NCBI GenBank assembly: GCA_020345785.1
Contig: CP070771.1
Location: forward strand, 895,468 to 904,497
Reading direction: 5' to 3'
Length of the DNA stretch: 9,030 nucleotides
Origin: Desulfobacterales bacterium
Lineage (GTDB): Bacteria; Desulfobacterota; Desulfobacteria; Desulfobacterales; JAFDCJ01
Made by a program: the position numbers and the translations under genes. The notes under the pieces are model-generated. The model had not been told where the DNA came from. It ran no database searches and saw only the letters and a list, made by a program, of their open reading frames with translations. Shown piece by piece: positions 1 to 6,844 of this stretch; position 1 is the first letter of the stretch, and the number at the start of each line of letters is the position of its first letter.

Positions 1-469
1 TAGAATGATTCACCGATATCTTGATACCGGCCTCCGGCATTATCTCGGGTGATAATGTGATGCAATTCGCCCGGCACATCTATGCGGGCTCTGAGTGGCA
101 TTCTTCTTTCTTGTCATAAGATTTTATATATGTAAATATGACACGGACGTCCCTCTTTTTCCCATAAAAAGAAAAATTTGGTATTTTTCTCTTGACAGAG
201 GGATTATAGGATGTTCCTCTTTCACAAGCTACGGCTCGGCACGCCATCAAAAACAAATAGAGTCACTTTTTTCAAGCGGCTCTTTTTTTATGCCAGCTGC
301 AGATGAGTGTTATCAGTCTGCAGGGCCTTATAGAGAACGTGGCGCGCTAAAGGTCAAAGCGCCTTGATTGTTTTCTGTTTTAGCTGTATTTTTGAATCGT
401 TATTAAAAATTGTTATTTTTTTGTTAATTCTTAATAAGATTCGGTAGATTTATTAAAGAAACGGCAAGA
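1..469. other. Left-edge region without a convincing gene
   Basis: No recognisable complete gene lies here. On the plus strand positions 9-119 stay open in one frame and read as FTDILIPASGIISGD and onward to a TAA at 117-119. This could be the tail of a gene that was broken (a TGA precedes it at 6-8) or chance; I do not recognise it. A 90-codon frame at 95-367 has no ribosome binding site, is rich in Ser/Phe/Lys from low-complexity AT-rich DNA and is judged non-coding. The last 100 bases are strongly AT-rich and probably serve as promoter region for the permease that follows. Confidence 0.4.
410..437 (+). promoter_or_regulatory. Possible promoter of the EamA permease
   Basis: TTGTTA at 410-415 and TAATAA at 432-437 are separated by 16 bases and sit about 33 bases before the permease start. 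The whole stretch is AT-rich, so matches of this quality occur by chance; position is the main support. Confidence 0.3.
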
Positions 470-1369
470 ATGGCAAAGATGGCTCACTCAAAAGCGCTAT
501 TTTTCGTGTTGACTGCAGGCACATTGTGGTCATTCGGAGCACTGACCATTCGCTACATGGTCGATCCGCAATACTATCGCTGGCAATATCTATTTTTCAG
601 GGGGCTGACGATTGCTGGGATTTTATGCATCTATCTCACGGTCAAGGATGGGAACCGGTTTGTTGACAATTTTAGAAGAATCGGCATGCCAGGTATTATC
701 GGCGCGCTTGGGCTCGTGGGCGCCTTTATCTGCTTTATTTGGTCCATCACTTTGACAACGGCGGCCAATACGCTGTTTTTGTTCGCCACCATCCCTTTTC
801 TTGCGGCATTCATGGGCATTGCGATTCTTAAAGAAAAGATCCCTCCACTTACCTGGGTAGCAATGACCATGGCCCTCATCGGTATTACCGTGATGGTGAT
901 TGAAGGTTTGGAAGCCGGCAGCGTGCTTGGAATTATCACAGGATTTGCCGCGGCATGCGGGTTTGCAACTTTTTCGGTCTCCCTGCGGTGTCGTAAGGAA
1001 ACGCCCCAGTTTGCAACCATCGCACTTGCCGGAATCCTATGTACTATCTTAACCGCCGGTGTTCTATATATGCAAAGCGGCTCGGTATTGATGCCGAATC
1101 GTAATATCTTTCTAAGCATTGTCCATGGCTCACTGGTTGGCATTGGCTTAATTCTGTTTTCGATTGGCGCCAAGTATTTCCCGGCGGCTGAACTGAACTT
1201 GCTCTCATTGGTGGAGGTTGTCGGCGGGGTTGTTTGGGTTTATCTGCCCATTTTTGGCATTAACGAGGCCCCCAGCGTACTTACCGTAATTGGCGGCTGT
1301 ATCGTTTCAGGGGCTATCTTACTGGATAGTGTCGGAACAAGATATAGACGGGAAGTGATAAAAATATAA
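470..1369 (+). CDS. EamA/DMT-family permease, 10 TM segments
   Basis: A 299-residue inner-membrane protein of the drug/metabolite transporter superfamily, full length for the family. It shows two repeated EamA halves, about residues 8-145 and 152-287, each with five hydrophobic helices. The first half ends with the typical helix 4-5 arrangement: FLAAFMGIAILKEKIPP at about 110-126, then a TM segment ending IGITVMVIEG. The short positively charged tail RYRREVIKI suggests a cytoplasmic C-terminus. The start at 470 (MAKMAHSK) is chosen because it is the first in-frame ATG; a second ATG at 479 is equally possible, and neither has a strong Shine-Dalgarno. Substrate cannot be told from sequence: the family exports or imports amino acids, nucleosides and small organic acids. 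It lies upstream of, and in the same direction as, a HisD/DegT gene group, so it might move a substrate or product of that pathway (inference). No stop or frameshift is seen. Confidence 0.9.
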   Translation: MAKMAHSKALFFVLTAGTLWSFGALTIRYMVDPQYYRWQYLFFRGLTIAGILCIYLTVKDGNRFVDNFRRIGMPGIIGALGLVGAFICFIWSITLTTAANTLFLFATIPFLAAFMGIAILKEKIPPLTWVAMTMALIGITVMVIEGLEAGSVLGIITGFAAACGFATFSVSLRCRKETPQFATIALAGILCTILTAGVLYMQSGSVLMPNRNIFLSIVHGSLVGIGLILFSIGAKYFPAAELNLLSLVEVVGGVVWVYLPIFGINEAPSVLTVIGGCIVSGAILLDSVGTRYRREVIKI

Positions 1370-1465
1370 TGAAGATATGGGTAGCCTTCAGTAGAATTAT
1401 TTAGTCAAATTAATCATCCCCTAAATTTCCCAAATTAAAAAAAGAGCCCAAAGACATACCTACTG

Positions 1466-1525
1466 TTGACAGAGTCCGTTTTTTTAAAGATATTTTATTA
1501 GAAAAATTGTTACGAATATAGTAAC
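1466..1525 (+). promoter_or_regulatory. Possible promoter and inverted repeat before hisD remnant
   Basis: The 221-base gap after the permease contains TTGACA at 1466-1471 followed by AT-rich DNA with candidate -10 hexamers GATATT (17-base spacer) or TATTTT (1491-1496, 19-base spacer). Just downstream GTTAC (1509-1513) and GTAAC (1521-1525) form an inverted repeat with a 7-base gap, which could be an operator. The -35 is a perfect consensus; the -10 is weak. It would drive the hisD-remnant/degT group. Confidence 0.4.
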
Positions 1526-1590
1526 GGAAATATTAAATAATTCACATCTCTGCTTTCGAGCTCAAAGATAAACGTATTTGGAGAGCACTG

Positions 1591-1749
1591 ATGGCAACCT
1601 ACCTTAAAAAGGCTAAGCCGCCAATTGAATCACAAAATATCAAAACCAGCCGGATCGTTAAGGAAACGCTGGCCGATATCCGCCTGCGCAAATACTTCCC
1701 GGCTGAAAAGTTCGACTTCGATGTGTATAAACAGAAATCTTATGTGTAA
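1591..1749 (+). pseudogene. Truncated HisD-like dehydrogenase N-terminus
   Basis: A 52-codon frame beginning MATYLKKAKPPIESQN and continuing IVKETLADIRLRK. This matches the start of histidinol-dehydrogenase-family proteins of the sulfopropanediol dehydrogenase (HpsN) type, which typically begin M-x-x-YLKKP and have a DIRxRG segment near residue 30. Family members are about 430 residues, so only the first roughly 33 codons remain. The last 19 codons (KYFPAEKFDFDVYKQKSYV) do not fit the family and may come from a deletion joint or another gene. GGAGAG about 6 bases before the ATG gives a fair ribosome binding site. It ends 26 bases before the DegT gene, so the two were probably one operon. A second HisD-like start is present at 5089 on the other strand. 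No catalytic Zn or NAD residues survive, so the product should be inactive. It could instead be a small peptide that is still translated. Confidence 0.65.
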
Positions 1750-1775
1750 GGCTTCACGGCAAGGATAAACCTGAA

Positions 1776-2987
1776 ATGAATGATCAAGTAAAAGAACCAT
1801 TGCTGTTTACCAAGGAATTCACCCGTCAGGAACCAATACCTCAGGCCGGGATCGATCGTGCGGTGGAGTTGATGCGATCCGGTCGCCTGCACCGATACAA
1901 TAACGCAGCAGGGGAAGTATCGGATGTCGCCCTCCTGGAAAATGAGTACGCTGACTATGTCGGATCGCGCTATTGCTTGGGCCTTTCCTCCTGCGGCAGT
2001 TCAATTTATGTGGCTCTGAAGAGTGCAGGTGTCTTGCCGGGAGACAAAGTCCTGTGCAACGCCTTCACCCTGGCACCGGTGCCCGGGGCGATTGAAAATG
2101 CCGCAGCCGAGCCGGTATTCGTTGAGATTACCGATGACTACTTGACCGATCTTAACGATTTAGAAACAAAGGCCAAGCAGTCCAGCGCAAGGTATTTTCT
2201 CCTGTCCCACATGCGGGGGCATATTGTTGATATGGACCGTGTGACCGAGATCTGCCGGACATTAGACATCACCCTTATCGAGGACTGCGCCCATACGGTG
2301 GGCTGCCGCTGGGGTGATACTTTTACGGGGCGGTTCGGCAAGGTCGGCTGCTATTCTTGCCAGACCTACAAACATATCAATTCAGGTGAAGGCGGACTGC
2401 TGGTGACCGATGACGATGATATTATGGCCAAAGCCATTTTATACTCCGGATCGTACATGCTCTTCGACCGTCATATCTCTCGCCCACCCTTGGAAATATT
2501 CGAGCGATATAAGAAAATTATCCCCAATTTCAGCCTGCGCATGACCAACTTGACAGCGGCACTGATCCGGCCGCAGTTGGCTGATCTCGATCGCCAATGC
2601 CGGCGCTGGAACGAGCGCTACGACTTACTGGAAGCAAAACTGTCTGCAATTCCGCACATCCGTGTTCCCCGAAGACAGAAGAAAGAGGCCTATGTCGGGT
2701 CCTCGATTCAGTTTACCTTAACCGATACAACCGTGACCGCGGTAAAGACGTTTTTAACCACCTGCGCGCAACGTGGGGTTGAAATCAAATGGTTTGGTGC
2801 CAAGGAGCCCGTCGCCTTCACCAGTTCGTGGGAGAGCTGGCAGTACGTAAAGGTACACCAGCCCCTTCCCAATACAAGAAAGGTTCTAGATTTCATGTGT
2901 GATTTCCGAATCCCGTTGACATTCTCCTTGGATGATTGCAACACCATTGCGGCGGTCATCCGTCAGGTGGCCGACGAGGTTTTTTAA
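1776..2987 (+). CDS. DegT/DnrJ/EryC1/StrS-family PLP aminotransferase
   Basis: A complete 403-residue fold-type I PLP enzyme of the DegT family, which mostly transfers amino groups to keto sugars, with other members of unknown or catabolic use. Visible landmarks: a phosphate-binding turn SSCGSSIYVAL (about 71-81), a cofactor-binding acidic motif LIEDCAHTVG (167-176, Asp170 expected to contact the pyridine nitrogen), and SCQTYKHINSGEGGLLVT (194-211), in which Lys199 is the predicted Schiff-base lysine. A C-terminal MCDFRIPLTFSLDDC segment lies at about 374-388. AAGGA lies about 10 bases before the ATG. It follows a HisD-like remnant by 26 bases and precedes ridA and thrC remnants, a setting more like catabolism of an amino- or hydroxy-compound than lipopolysaccharide sugar synthesis (inference). 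The frame is intact although all its operon neighbours are broken. The tail of a second gene of this type, with IPLTFPLKDC, is seen on the minus strand near 8089. Confidence 0.9.
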   Translation: MNDQVKEPLLFTKEFTRQEPIPQAGIDRAVELMRSGRLHRYNNAAGEVSDVALLENEYADYVGSRYCLGLSSCGSSIYVALKSAGVLPGDKVLCNAFTLAPVPGAIENAAAEPVFVEITDDYLTDLNDLETKAKQSSARYFLLSHMRGHIVDMDRVTEICRTLDITLIEDCAHTVGCRWGDTFTGRFGKVGCYSCQTYKHINSGEGGLLVTDDDDIMAKAILYSGSYMLFDRHISRPPLEIFERYKKIIPNFSLRMTNLTAALIRPQLADLDRQCRRWNERYDLLEAKLSAIPHIRVPRRQKKEAYVGSSIQFTLTDTTVTAVKTFLTTCAQRGVEIKWFGAKEPVAFTSSWESWQYVKVHQPLPNTRKVLDFMCDFRIPLTFSLDDCNTIAAVIRQVADEVF

Positions 2988-3047
2988 ACTAAAGCAACGA
3001 ATTCACCGAGGAGGAAAAAAAGAAAAATCTCGAAATCTTACCGAAGG

Positions 3048-3276
3048 ATCATTTCGACCAACAACGCGCCAGGAGCACTAGGACCCTATTCCCAAGCCGT
3101 AAAAACCGACAGCATGGTGTTTGTTTCCGGTTAATTGGCCTGATGCCCTCTACCGGGGACCTGATCAATCAAGACATCCAATCGGCGACCCGCCGGGCCA
3201 TGAACAATCTCAAGAGCATCCTCGAAGCTGCGGGAAGCAGTCTAGCAAAGGTGGTCAAAACCACATTGTTTATCAA
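3048..3276 (+). pseudogene. ridA: ridA-family (YjgF/UK114) remnant
   Basis: Translation from 3048 gives IISTNNAPGALGPYSQAV, the hallmark N-terminus of RidA enamine/imine deaminases, which hydrolyse reactive 2-aminoacrylate-type intermediates made by PLP enzymes. After MVFVSG the expected Gln codon CAA is TAA (3132-3134), and one G is missing at about 3137-3139. In the next frame the protein continues LMPSTGDLINQDIQSATR, then NNLKSILEAAGSSLAKVV and KTTLFIK, also canonical RidA. About 76 of roughly 125 residues are present; the C-terminal third is lost at a joint with the thrC remnant near 3271-3280. A strong AGGAGG stands at 3009-3014, but there is no ATG in frame behind it, so the original start is also damaged. 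RidA proteins commonly sit beside PLP lyases and aminotransferases, which fits this context. Non-functional as it stands. Confidence 0.85.
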
Positions 3277-3843
3277 AAAGCCGAATAGTTCAACTGGGAA
3301 ATGCTCGAGGTAATTTTGTAACCCACCGGTGGCGGTGTCGGAATTATCGGCATTTACAAAGCCTTGATGGAATTGAAGCAGATGGGCTGGGTCGAGGGAA
3401 AACTGCCGCCCCTGGTGGCGGTTCAGGCAACCGGCTGTGCACCCATCGTTAAAGCCTTCGAGGAGAAGCGCTCGGATTCGGAATTCTGGAACGGTGCAAA
3501 GACCTGTGCCTTCGGCATCACCGTGCCCAAAGCCTTGGGCAACTTCCTGGTGCTGGATGCCATCTACAAGACCGATGGCTGCGCAATTGCCGTAACAGAC
3601 GATGAATTGCTCAAAGCATCTGCCCTGATGGCCAGGACCGAAGGCACGTTCATCTGTCCCGAGGGTGCAGCTAACTTGAGCGCCGCCATTAAATCAAGGG
3701 ACTCCGGCTGGATCAAACCGGAGGAGCGCGTCGTGCTGCTCAATACAGGCAGCGGATTGAAATACCCGGAAACTGTTACGGTAACCCCACCGGTGCTTTT
3801 ACCTGGTGACAAATTGCCGCTGAGGATGCGGCCCTTGATATAA
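3271..3843 (+). pseudogene. Threonine-synthase-like PLP enzyme, C-terminal half
   Basis: In one frame the sequence reads AE*FNWEMLEVIL*PTGGG, then GIIGIYKALMELKQMGW and LVAVQATGCAPIVKAFE, and ends LNTGSGLKYPE. This is the C-terminal half of a fold-type II PLP enzyme of the threonine synthase group; PTGGG is the phosphate-gripping glycine loop. Stops sit at 3286-3288 (TAG, expected Gln CAG in AEQFNWE) and 3319-3321 (TAA, expected Tyr in ILYPTGGG). The N-terminal half with the Schiff-base lysine is missing, removed at the joint with ridA. The stretch from ATG 3364 to 3843 is open for 159 codons, but lacks the catalytic lysine and any clear ribosome binding site. Codons after about 3800 overlap an antisense gntR fragment and are probably not original. 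Such enzymes may be true threonine synthases or relatives such as cysteate synthase or diverse lyases; the fragment does not decide. Confidence 0.85.
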
Positions 3844-3887
3844 TCGGCTACTTGATCGCTATATGTCTGCTTTCGAAAGACGCTCAT
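3801..3887 (-). pseudogene. GntR-family regulator, N-terminal fragment
   Basis: On the minus strand ATG at 3887 opens MSVFRKQTYSDQVADYIKG followed by RILSGNLSPG, the start of the winged-helix DNA-binding domain of GntR regulators, whose usual pattern is YxxVxxxIxxxIxxGxLxPGxxL. Only 29 codons remain before the frame enters antisense of the thrC remnant at about 3800. The recognition helix and the effector domain are gone, so it cannot act as a repressor. A second ATG at 3893 is in frame; AGGG lies just upstream. It lies 53 bases beyond the end of the unknown remnant at 3941 and points the same way as the tau block, so it was probably the local regulator gene. Confidence 0.7.
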
Positions 3888-3940
3888 AAGCATCCATCCC
3901 TGCCGGCGGTAGACGTATCAATTTTCAGAAATGTTTTCAA

Positions 3941-4499
3941 TCACGACCCCTGTTTCTCATGGATCAGCCGTTCGAGAGCATCCCGGGCGAACCGGTTCTG
4001 CCGTTCGAGAAATGACGCCGCTTCCTCAAGATTTTCGGAACAGGATCTTTATCGCTAGCCCGGTGACGGTCAGATAGTGCATGGCGTCGGTCCTTGTAAA
4101 ATCCGGAACCAGACACCTTTCTATTGTCGCCCTGGATACGGCCATGGAGAAAACCGCGGCCGTCGCCGGGACAAGCCTACCTCCCGCCGCGATCTCGTGG
4201 ACAGCGTCGGTCATGTAAATCATGCCCCCCGCGTCCTGACTGACCAGAATCGCCAATTCCCCAATGAGCCGGACTTTTTCGGCTGCCGAACCGGCTTTTT
4301 CGATCCGCCGGCCCATTGCAACGATTCGACGGCCGAGGGAGGCCGCGTTGTCGCGCATCTCGCCCGTATGCCTCGGATAGGCGGCATCGGACTGCAGCAG
4401 CGGAAGCCCGCATTGCTCAAGGGCGCGGATCAGCGCCTTGCCAACCGCGGGGTTGTCGAATTCCCTGTTGTAGCGAACCCAGAAGGCATCCTCTTCCAT
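3941..4499 (-). pseudogene. Unrecognised helical protein, frameshifted remnant
   Basis: From about 4499 the minus strand reads EEDAFWVRYNREFDNPAVGK, then ALIRALEQCGLPLLQ, and ends at a TGA at 4026-4028. A second frame takes over at about 4040 with ENLEEAASFLERQNRFARDA and then LERLIHEKQGS, stopping with TGA at 3941-3943. The amphipathic character runs straight on, so a one-base shift near 4026-4050 most likely split one protein of at least 180 residues. It is rich in Ala, Glu and Arg, with no signal peptide, TM segment or known motif visible in this part. Its own beginning is not clear: the frame runs in without a stop from a DctM fragment, and no ribosome binding site precedes the ATG at 4499. 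I do not recognise the family and do not assign a function. Confidence 0.5.
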
Positions 4500-4915
4500 G
4501 GCGTCGCTGACGGCCGGCACATTGTAAAACAGCAGTATCTGCTCCAACGCCGTCACGATGGCAACGACGAGGAAAATCGAAGACGTGGTCAGCAAGGTAC
4601 CCCGCAGGACCTGTCAGATCTTTTTCCAGGAAAGCGTTCGCAGGATAAGGCCTTCGGCAACAGGGGAATAGACAACGGCGATAACGCCGGCTTAGGTCGG
4701 CGTCGTGAACCTGCCGTAAAACCCCCCAGCACGATGAGCGGTACCATGAGCGCGAAGATGGCGTCTTTCAGTGCTTTGAGTATTTCACCAAAAGTGGCTT
4801 TCCTGCCGTCGCCATTGTACCCGTGCTTTTTTGACAGCAGGTGGCCGCAGACCATCAGGAAGGCGCCGATGAGCAAACCGGGAATCCCCCCGGCAATGAT
4901 TGCCCACCTCCAATT
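4497..4915 (-). pseudogene. dctM: TRAP transporter large permease (DctM) internal fragment
   Basis: The minus strand encodes GGIPGLLIGAFLMVCGHLL, then KATFGEILKALKDAIFALMV and PLIVLGG, then in the next frame FTTPT*AGVIAVVYS and LILRTLSWKKI*QVLRGTL, then TTSSIFLVVAIVTALEQILL with FYNVP. These are central segments of DctM, the 12-TM subunit of tripartite carboxylate/sulfonate importers; the TPTEA motif is diagnostic. A one-base loss at about 4709/4710 shifts the frame. TAA at 4692-4694 replaces the Glu of TPTEA, and TGA at 4614-4616 replaces an expected Trp. Both the first roughly 190 residues and the C-terminal part are absent. It is joined upstream to a HisD-like N-terminus and downstream to an unknown protein, so at least two deletions are needed. 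No DctP or DctQ gene is seen in the window. Confidence 0.8.
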
Positions 4916-4939
4916 CTTTCGGAGCGACGAGAATGTCGC

Positions 4940-5089
4940 CCTCCCCTTTTCGAAGTCACGGGCAAAGCGACGGACGATCTTGTTGCCACCCGCTTCGAGC
5001 TCATCAAGCATCGACTGTATCGTTGTCCGCACGTCCTCTTGCCCGGTTTCAACCGTGCGGGAGGTCTTCTTGAGATAGGTGATCGACAT
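4940..5089 (-). pseudogene. Second HisD-like dehydrogenase N-terminus
   Basis: ATG at 5089, with GGAG 6 bases upstream, opens MSITYLKKTSRTVETGQEDV and continues RTTIQSMLDELEAGGNK and IVRRFARDFEKG. The YLKK start, the [DE]xRxxxxxMLDELEAGG helix and the VRRFARDFxK segment are characteristic of the HisD/HpsN dehydrogenase family (Zn- and NAD-dependent oxidation of an alcohol to a carboxylate). About 50 of some 430 residues survive before the frame passes into DctM sequence. It starts 26 bases after the tauC stop, so it was the fourth gene of the tau transcript, tying the importer to a dehydrogenase pathway. It is better preserved than, and clearly different from, the HisD-like start at 1591. Chimeric and certainly inactive. 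Confidence 0.75.
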
Positions 5090-5115
5090 GTCAACTCCGC
5101 TGGGGTCGAATGGGC

Positions 5116-5982
5116 CTACATCTTGCCTTTCCAGGGAACGACCTTGCGCTCGATGGAACGCATGAGAAGGTCGAACAGATAAGCGATGGCGGCGATGATG
5201 ACGATGCCCATGATGACGATCGCCGTCTGCAGGAACTGCGAGGCCGACAGCACCATGTAGCCGATACCCCGGGTCGCGGCCACCATCTCGGCGGCCACCA
5301 GGGTGGTCCAGCCGAAACCAATGCCGACGCGCATGGCTGTCAGGATCTCGGGCATGGCCGCCGGCAGGATGATGTGCTGCAGGACCTGCCAGCGGGTGGC
5401 GCCGAAGGAATAGGCGGCATGGATTTGCTCGATGGCGGCGGAACGCACGCCGGCCCGCGCGCCAAGGGCGACGGGGGCGAACACCGACAGGAAGATCAGC
5501 AGCACCTTCGACGTCTCGCCTATGCCGAACCAGATGATCATGAGGGGCAGGTAGGCGAGCGGCGGGATCGGCCGGTAGAACTCGATGGGAGGGTCGAAGA
5601 TACCTCGGATAAAGGGACTGATGCCCATGGCGAGGCCGAGCGGGATGCCGATGACGCAGGCCAGCAGGAAGGCGCCGAACACCCGTCCGGTCGATATGAG
5701 GATGTGACTCCACAGCGGCGTCCCAGTGAACCCCTCGCCCCAGATCACGATGAACTTCTGGACGATGGTCTGGGGCGCTGGCACGAACAGCGGTTTCACC
5801 CACCCCATCGCTGTGACGAACCACCAGACGAACAGCAGGATGGCGATCGTCACCAAGCTAAGTGTCATGGTGTCGCCGGACCCCGGAACCCCGTACGTCT
5901 CCCCTGGACGCGTCGGTCGTCCCCGCGACAAACGGGCGAACAGACCCGGGCCGTCGCCGTTCTTGGCGTTCTTGGTGGTCAT
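5116..5982 (-). CDS. tauC: Taurine-type ABC transporter permease TauC
   Basis: A 288-residue inner-membrane permease of the nitrate/sulfonate/taurine (TauC/SsuC) group, slightly longer than E. coli TauC (275) because of a polar N-terminus of about 38 residues. TM helices begin at about residue 40 (LSLVTIAILLFVWWFV). The family signature FYRPIPPLAYLPLMIIWFGI lies at 135-154. The cytoplasmic coupling (EAA) loop, AAYSFGATRWQVLQHIILP, lies at about 189-207 and should dock on the ATPase. The start is fixed by the ATGA overlap with tauB, meaning translational coupling. An internal ATG at codon 39 would give a shorter form but lacks that coupling. It forms the membrane channel dimer for substrate delivered by TauA. 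No frame damage is seen. Confidence 0.9.
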   Translation of the reverse strand: MTTKNAKNGDGPGLFARLSRGRPTRPGETYGVPGSGDTMTLSLVTIAILLFVWWFVTAMGWVKPLFVPAPQTIVQKFIVIWGEGFTGTPLWSHILISTGRVFGAFLLACVIGIPLGLAMGISPFIRGIFDPPIEFYRPIPPLAYLPLMIIWFGIGETSKVLLIFLSVFAPVALGARAGVRSAAIEQIHAAYSFGATRWQVLQHIILPAAMPEILTAMRVGIGFGWTTLVAAEMVAATRGIGYMVLSASQFLQTAIVIMGIVIIAAIAYLFDLLMRSIERKVVPWKGKM

Positions 5983-6764
5983 GCGGCCTCCTCGTCCGCG
6001 AAAATGATGCCGAGCACCTCCTCGCGGATCTCGATGAATTCGGGCGACGCCTTGACCGACCGCGCGGGGCTTCCCTCCAGGAATCTCCTGGAGAAGGGCA
6101 GGTCGAGCCGATGGGTAATCCGGCCAGGACGCGGCGACATCACGATCAGCTTTGTCCCCACGAACAGCGCCTCTTCCACGCTGTGGGTGATGAAGAAGAT
6201 CGACTTGCCAGTATCGTTCCAGATGTTCAGGATGAGCTCCTGCGCTTTTTCGCGTGTCAGCGCGTCGAGCGCGCCGAGCGGCTCGTCCATCAGCAGCAGC
6301 TTGGGGTCGCAGGTCAGCGCCCGCGCGATACCGACGCGCTGCTGCATGCCGCCCGACAGGGCGTAGACGGGCGAGTCCTCGAACCCGCGAAGGCCGAGAA
6401 GGTTGATGAAGCGGTCCCCGACGGCGTAGCGCTCATTTTTGGAATGGCCCTGCAGCATCAGTCCGAAGGTCACGTTGTCGCGGACATTCAGCCAGGGAAG
6501 CAGGGCATGTTTCTGGAAGACCACGGAGCGGTCGGCCCCCGGTCCCTCCACCCGCGCGCCGTCAACCAGCACCTCGCCGCTGGTCGGAGCGAGGAATCCG
6601 GCAATCAGGTTCAGCAACGTCGACTTGCCGCAGCCCGAAGAACCAATGGCGACGACGAAAGCCCCTTCGTCCATCTCGATGTCGATGTCCTGCAGCGCCT
6701 CGACCGGCGGCCGGCGGCCGACGCCGGGATATACGACCGACGCCTTGTTGATCTGGAGACCCAT
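5979..6764 (-). CDS. tauB: Taurine-type ABC transporter ATPase TauB
   Basis: A 261-residue ABC ATPase energising sulfonate/taurine import. All motifs are present: Walker A GSSGCGKST (41-49), Q-loop Gln84 in VVFQKHALLPW, signature LSGGMQQRVGIARAL (136-150), Walker B LLLMDEP (156-162), D-loop GALD (164-167) and switch His194. VEGPGADRSVVFQ and the C-terminal LPFSRRFLEGSPARSVKASP closely follow the TauB pattern rather than that of other importer ATPases. The start at 6764 (MGLQINKAS) is preferred over an in-frame ATG at 6821, since the upstream codons lie in an intergenic hairpin and do not resemble the family. AAGGA lies about 10 bases upstream. It is second in the operon, with the stop overlapping the tauC start. 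Confidence 0.92.
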   Translation of the reverse strand: MGLQINKASVVYPGVGRRPPVEALQDIDIEMDEGAFVVAIGSSGCGKSTLLNLIAGFLAPTSGEVLVDGARVEGPGADRSVVFQKHALLPWLNVRDNVTFGLMLQGHSKNERYAVGDRFINLLGLRGFEDSPVYALSGGMQQRVGIARALTCDPKLLLMDEPLGALDALTREKAQELILNIWNDTGKSIFFITHSVEEALFVGTKLIVMSPRPGRITHRLDLPFSRRFLEGSPARSVKASPEFIEIREEVLGIIFADEEAA

Positions 6765-6785
6765 TGTGGTGGTTCCTTGCTGTTG

Positions 6786-6823
6786 GAATGGACCCGGTCC
6801 CCTTCCGGAGACCGGGTCCATTC
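6786..6823 (-). terminator. 14-bp perfect stem-loop between tauA and tauB
   Basis: GAATGGACCCGGTC at 6786-6799 and its exact complement at 6810-6823 enclose a 10-base loop. It sits 22 bases after the tauA stop, within the 80-base gap before tauB. There is no T-run after it on the operon strand, so it is not a standard Rho-independent terminator. Hairpins at this place in importer operons usually protect the binding-protein mRNA or cause partial read-through, so that much more binding protein than permease is made; that role is inferred here. Confidence 0.7.
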
Positions 6824-6844
6824 TGGATTGGTGGTCGCCGCCGA

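Noticed and set aside
631..1173. 180-codon minus-strand reading frame
   Set aside because: Antisense to the EamA permease; no family likeness.
1423..1437. AATTT-CCC-AAATT palindrome as terminator of the permease gene
   Set aside because: The stem is five A/T pairs, and a run of A rather than T follows on the permease strand, so it would not terminate that transcript.
4077..5078. 333-codon plus-strand reading frame
   Set aside because: It lies opposite the DctM and HisD remnants, whose protein likeness is on the minus strand; no ribosome binding site and no known motif.
5110..6366. 418-codon plus-strand reading frame
   Set aside because: It is antisense to tauC and tauB, which have full family motifs. 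Its Asp/Gly/Arg/His-rich product has no domain character, as expected for a shadow of GC-rich coding DNA.
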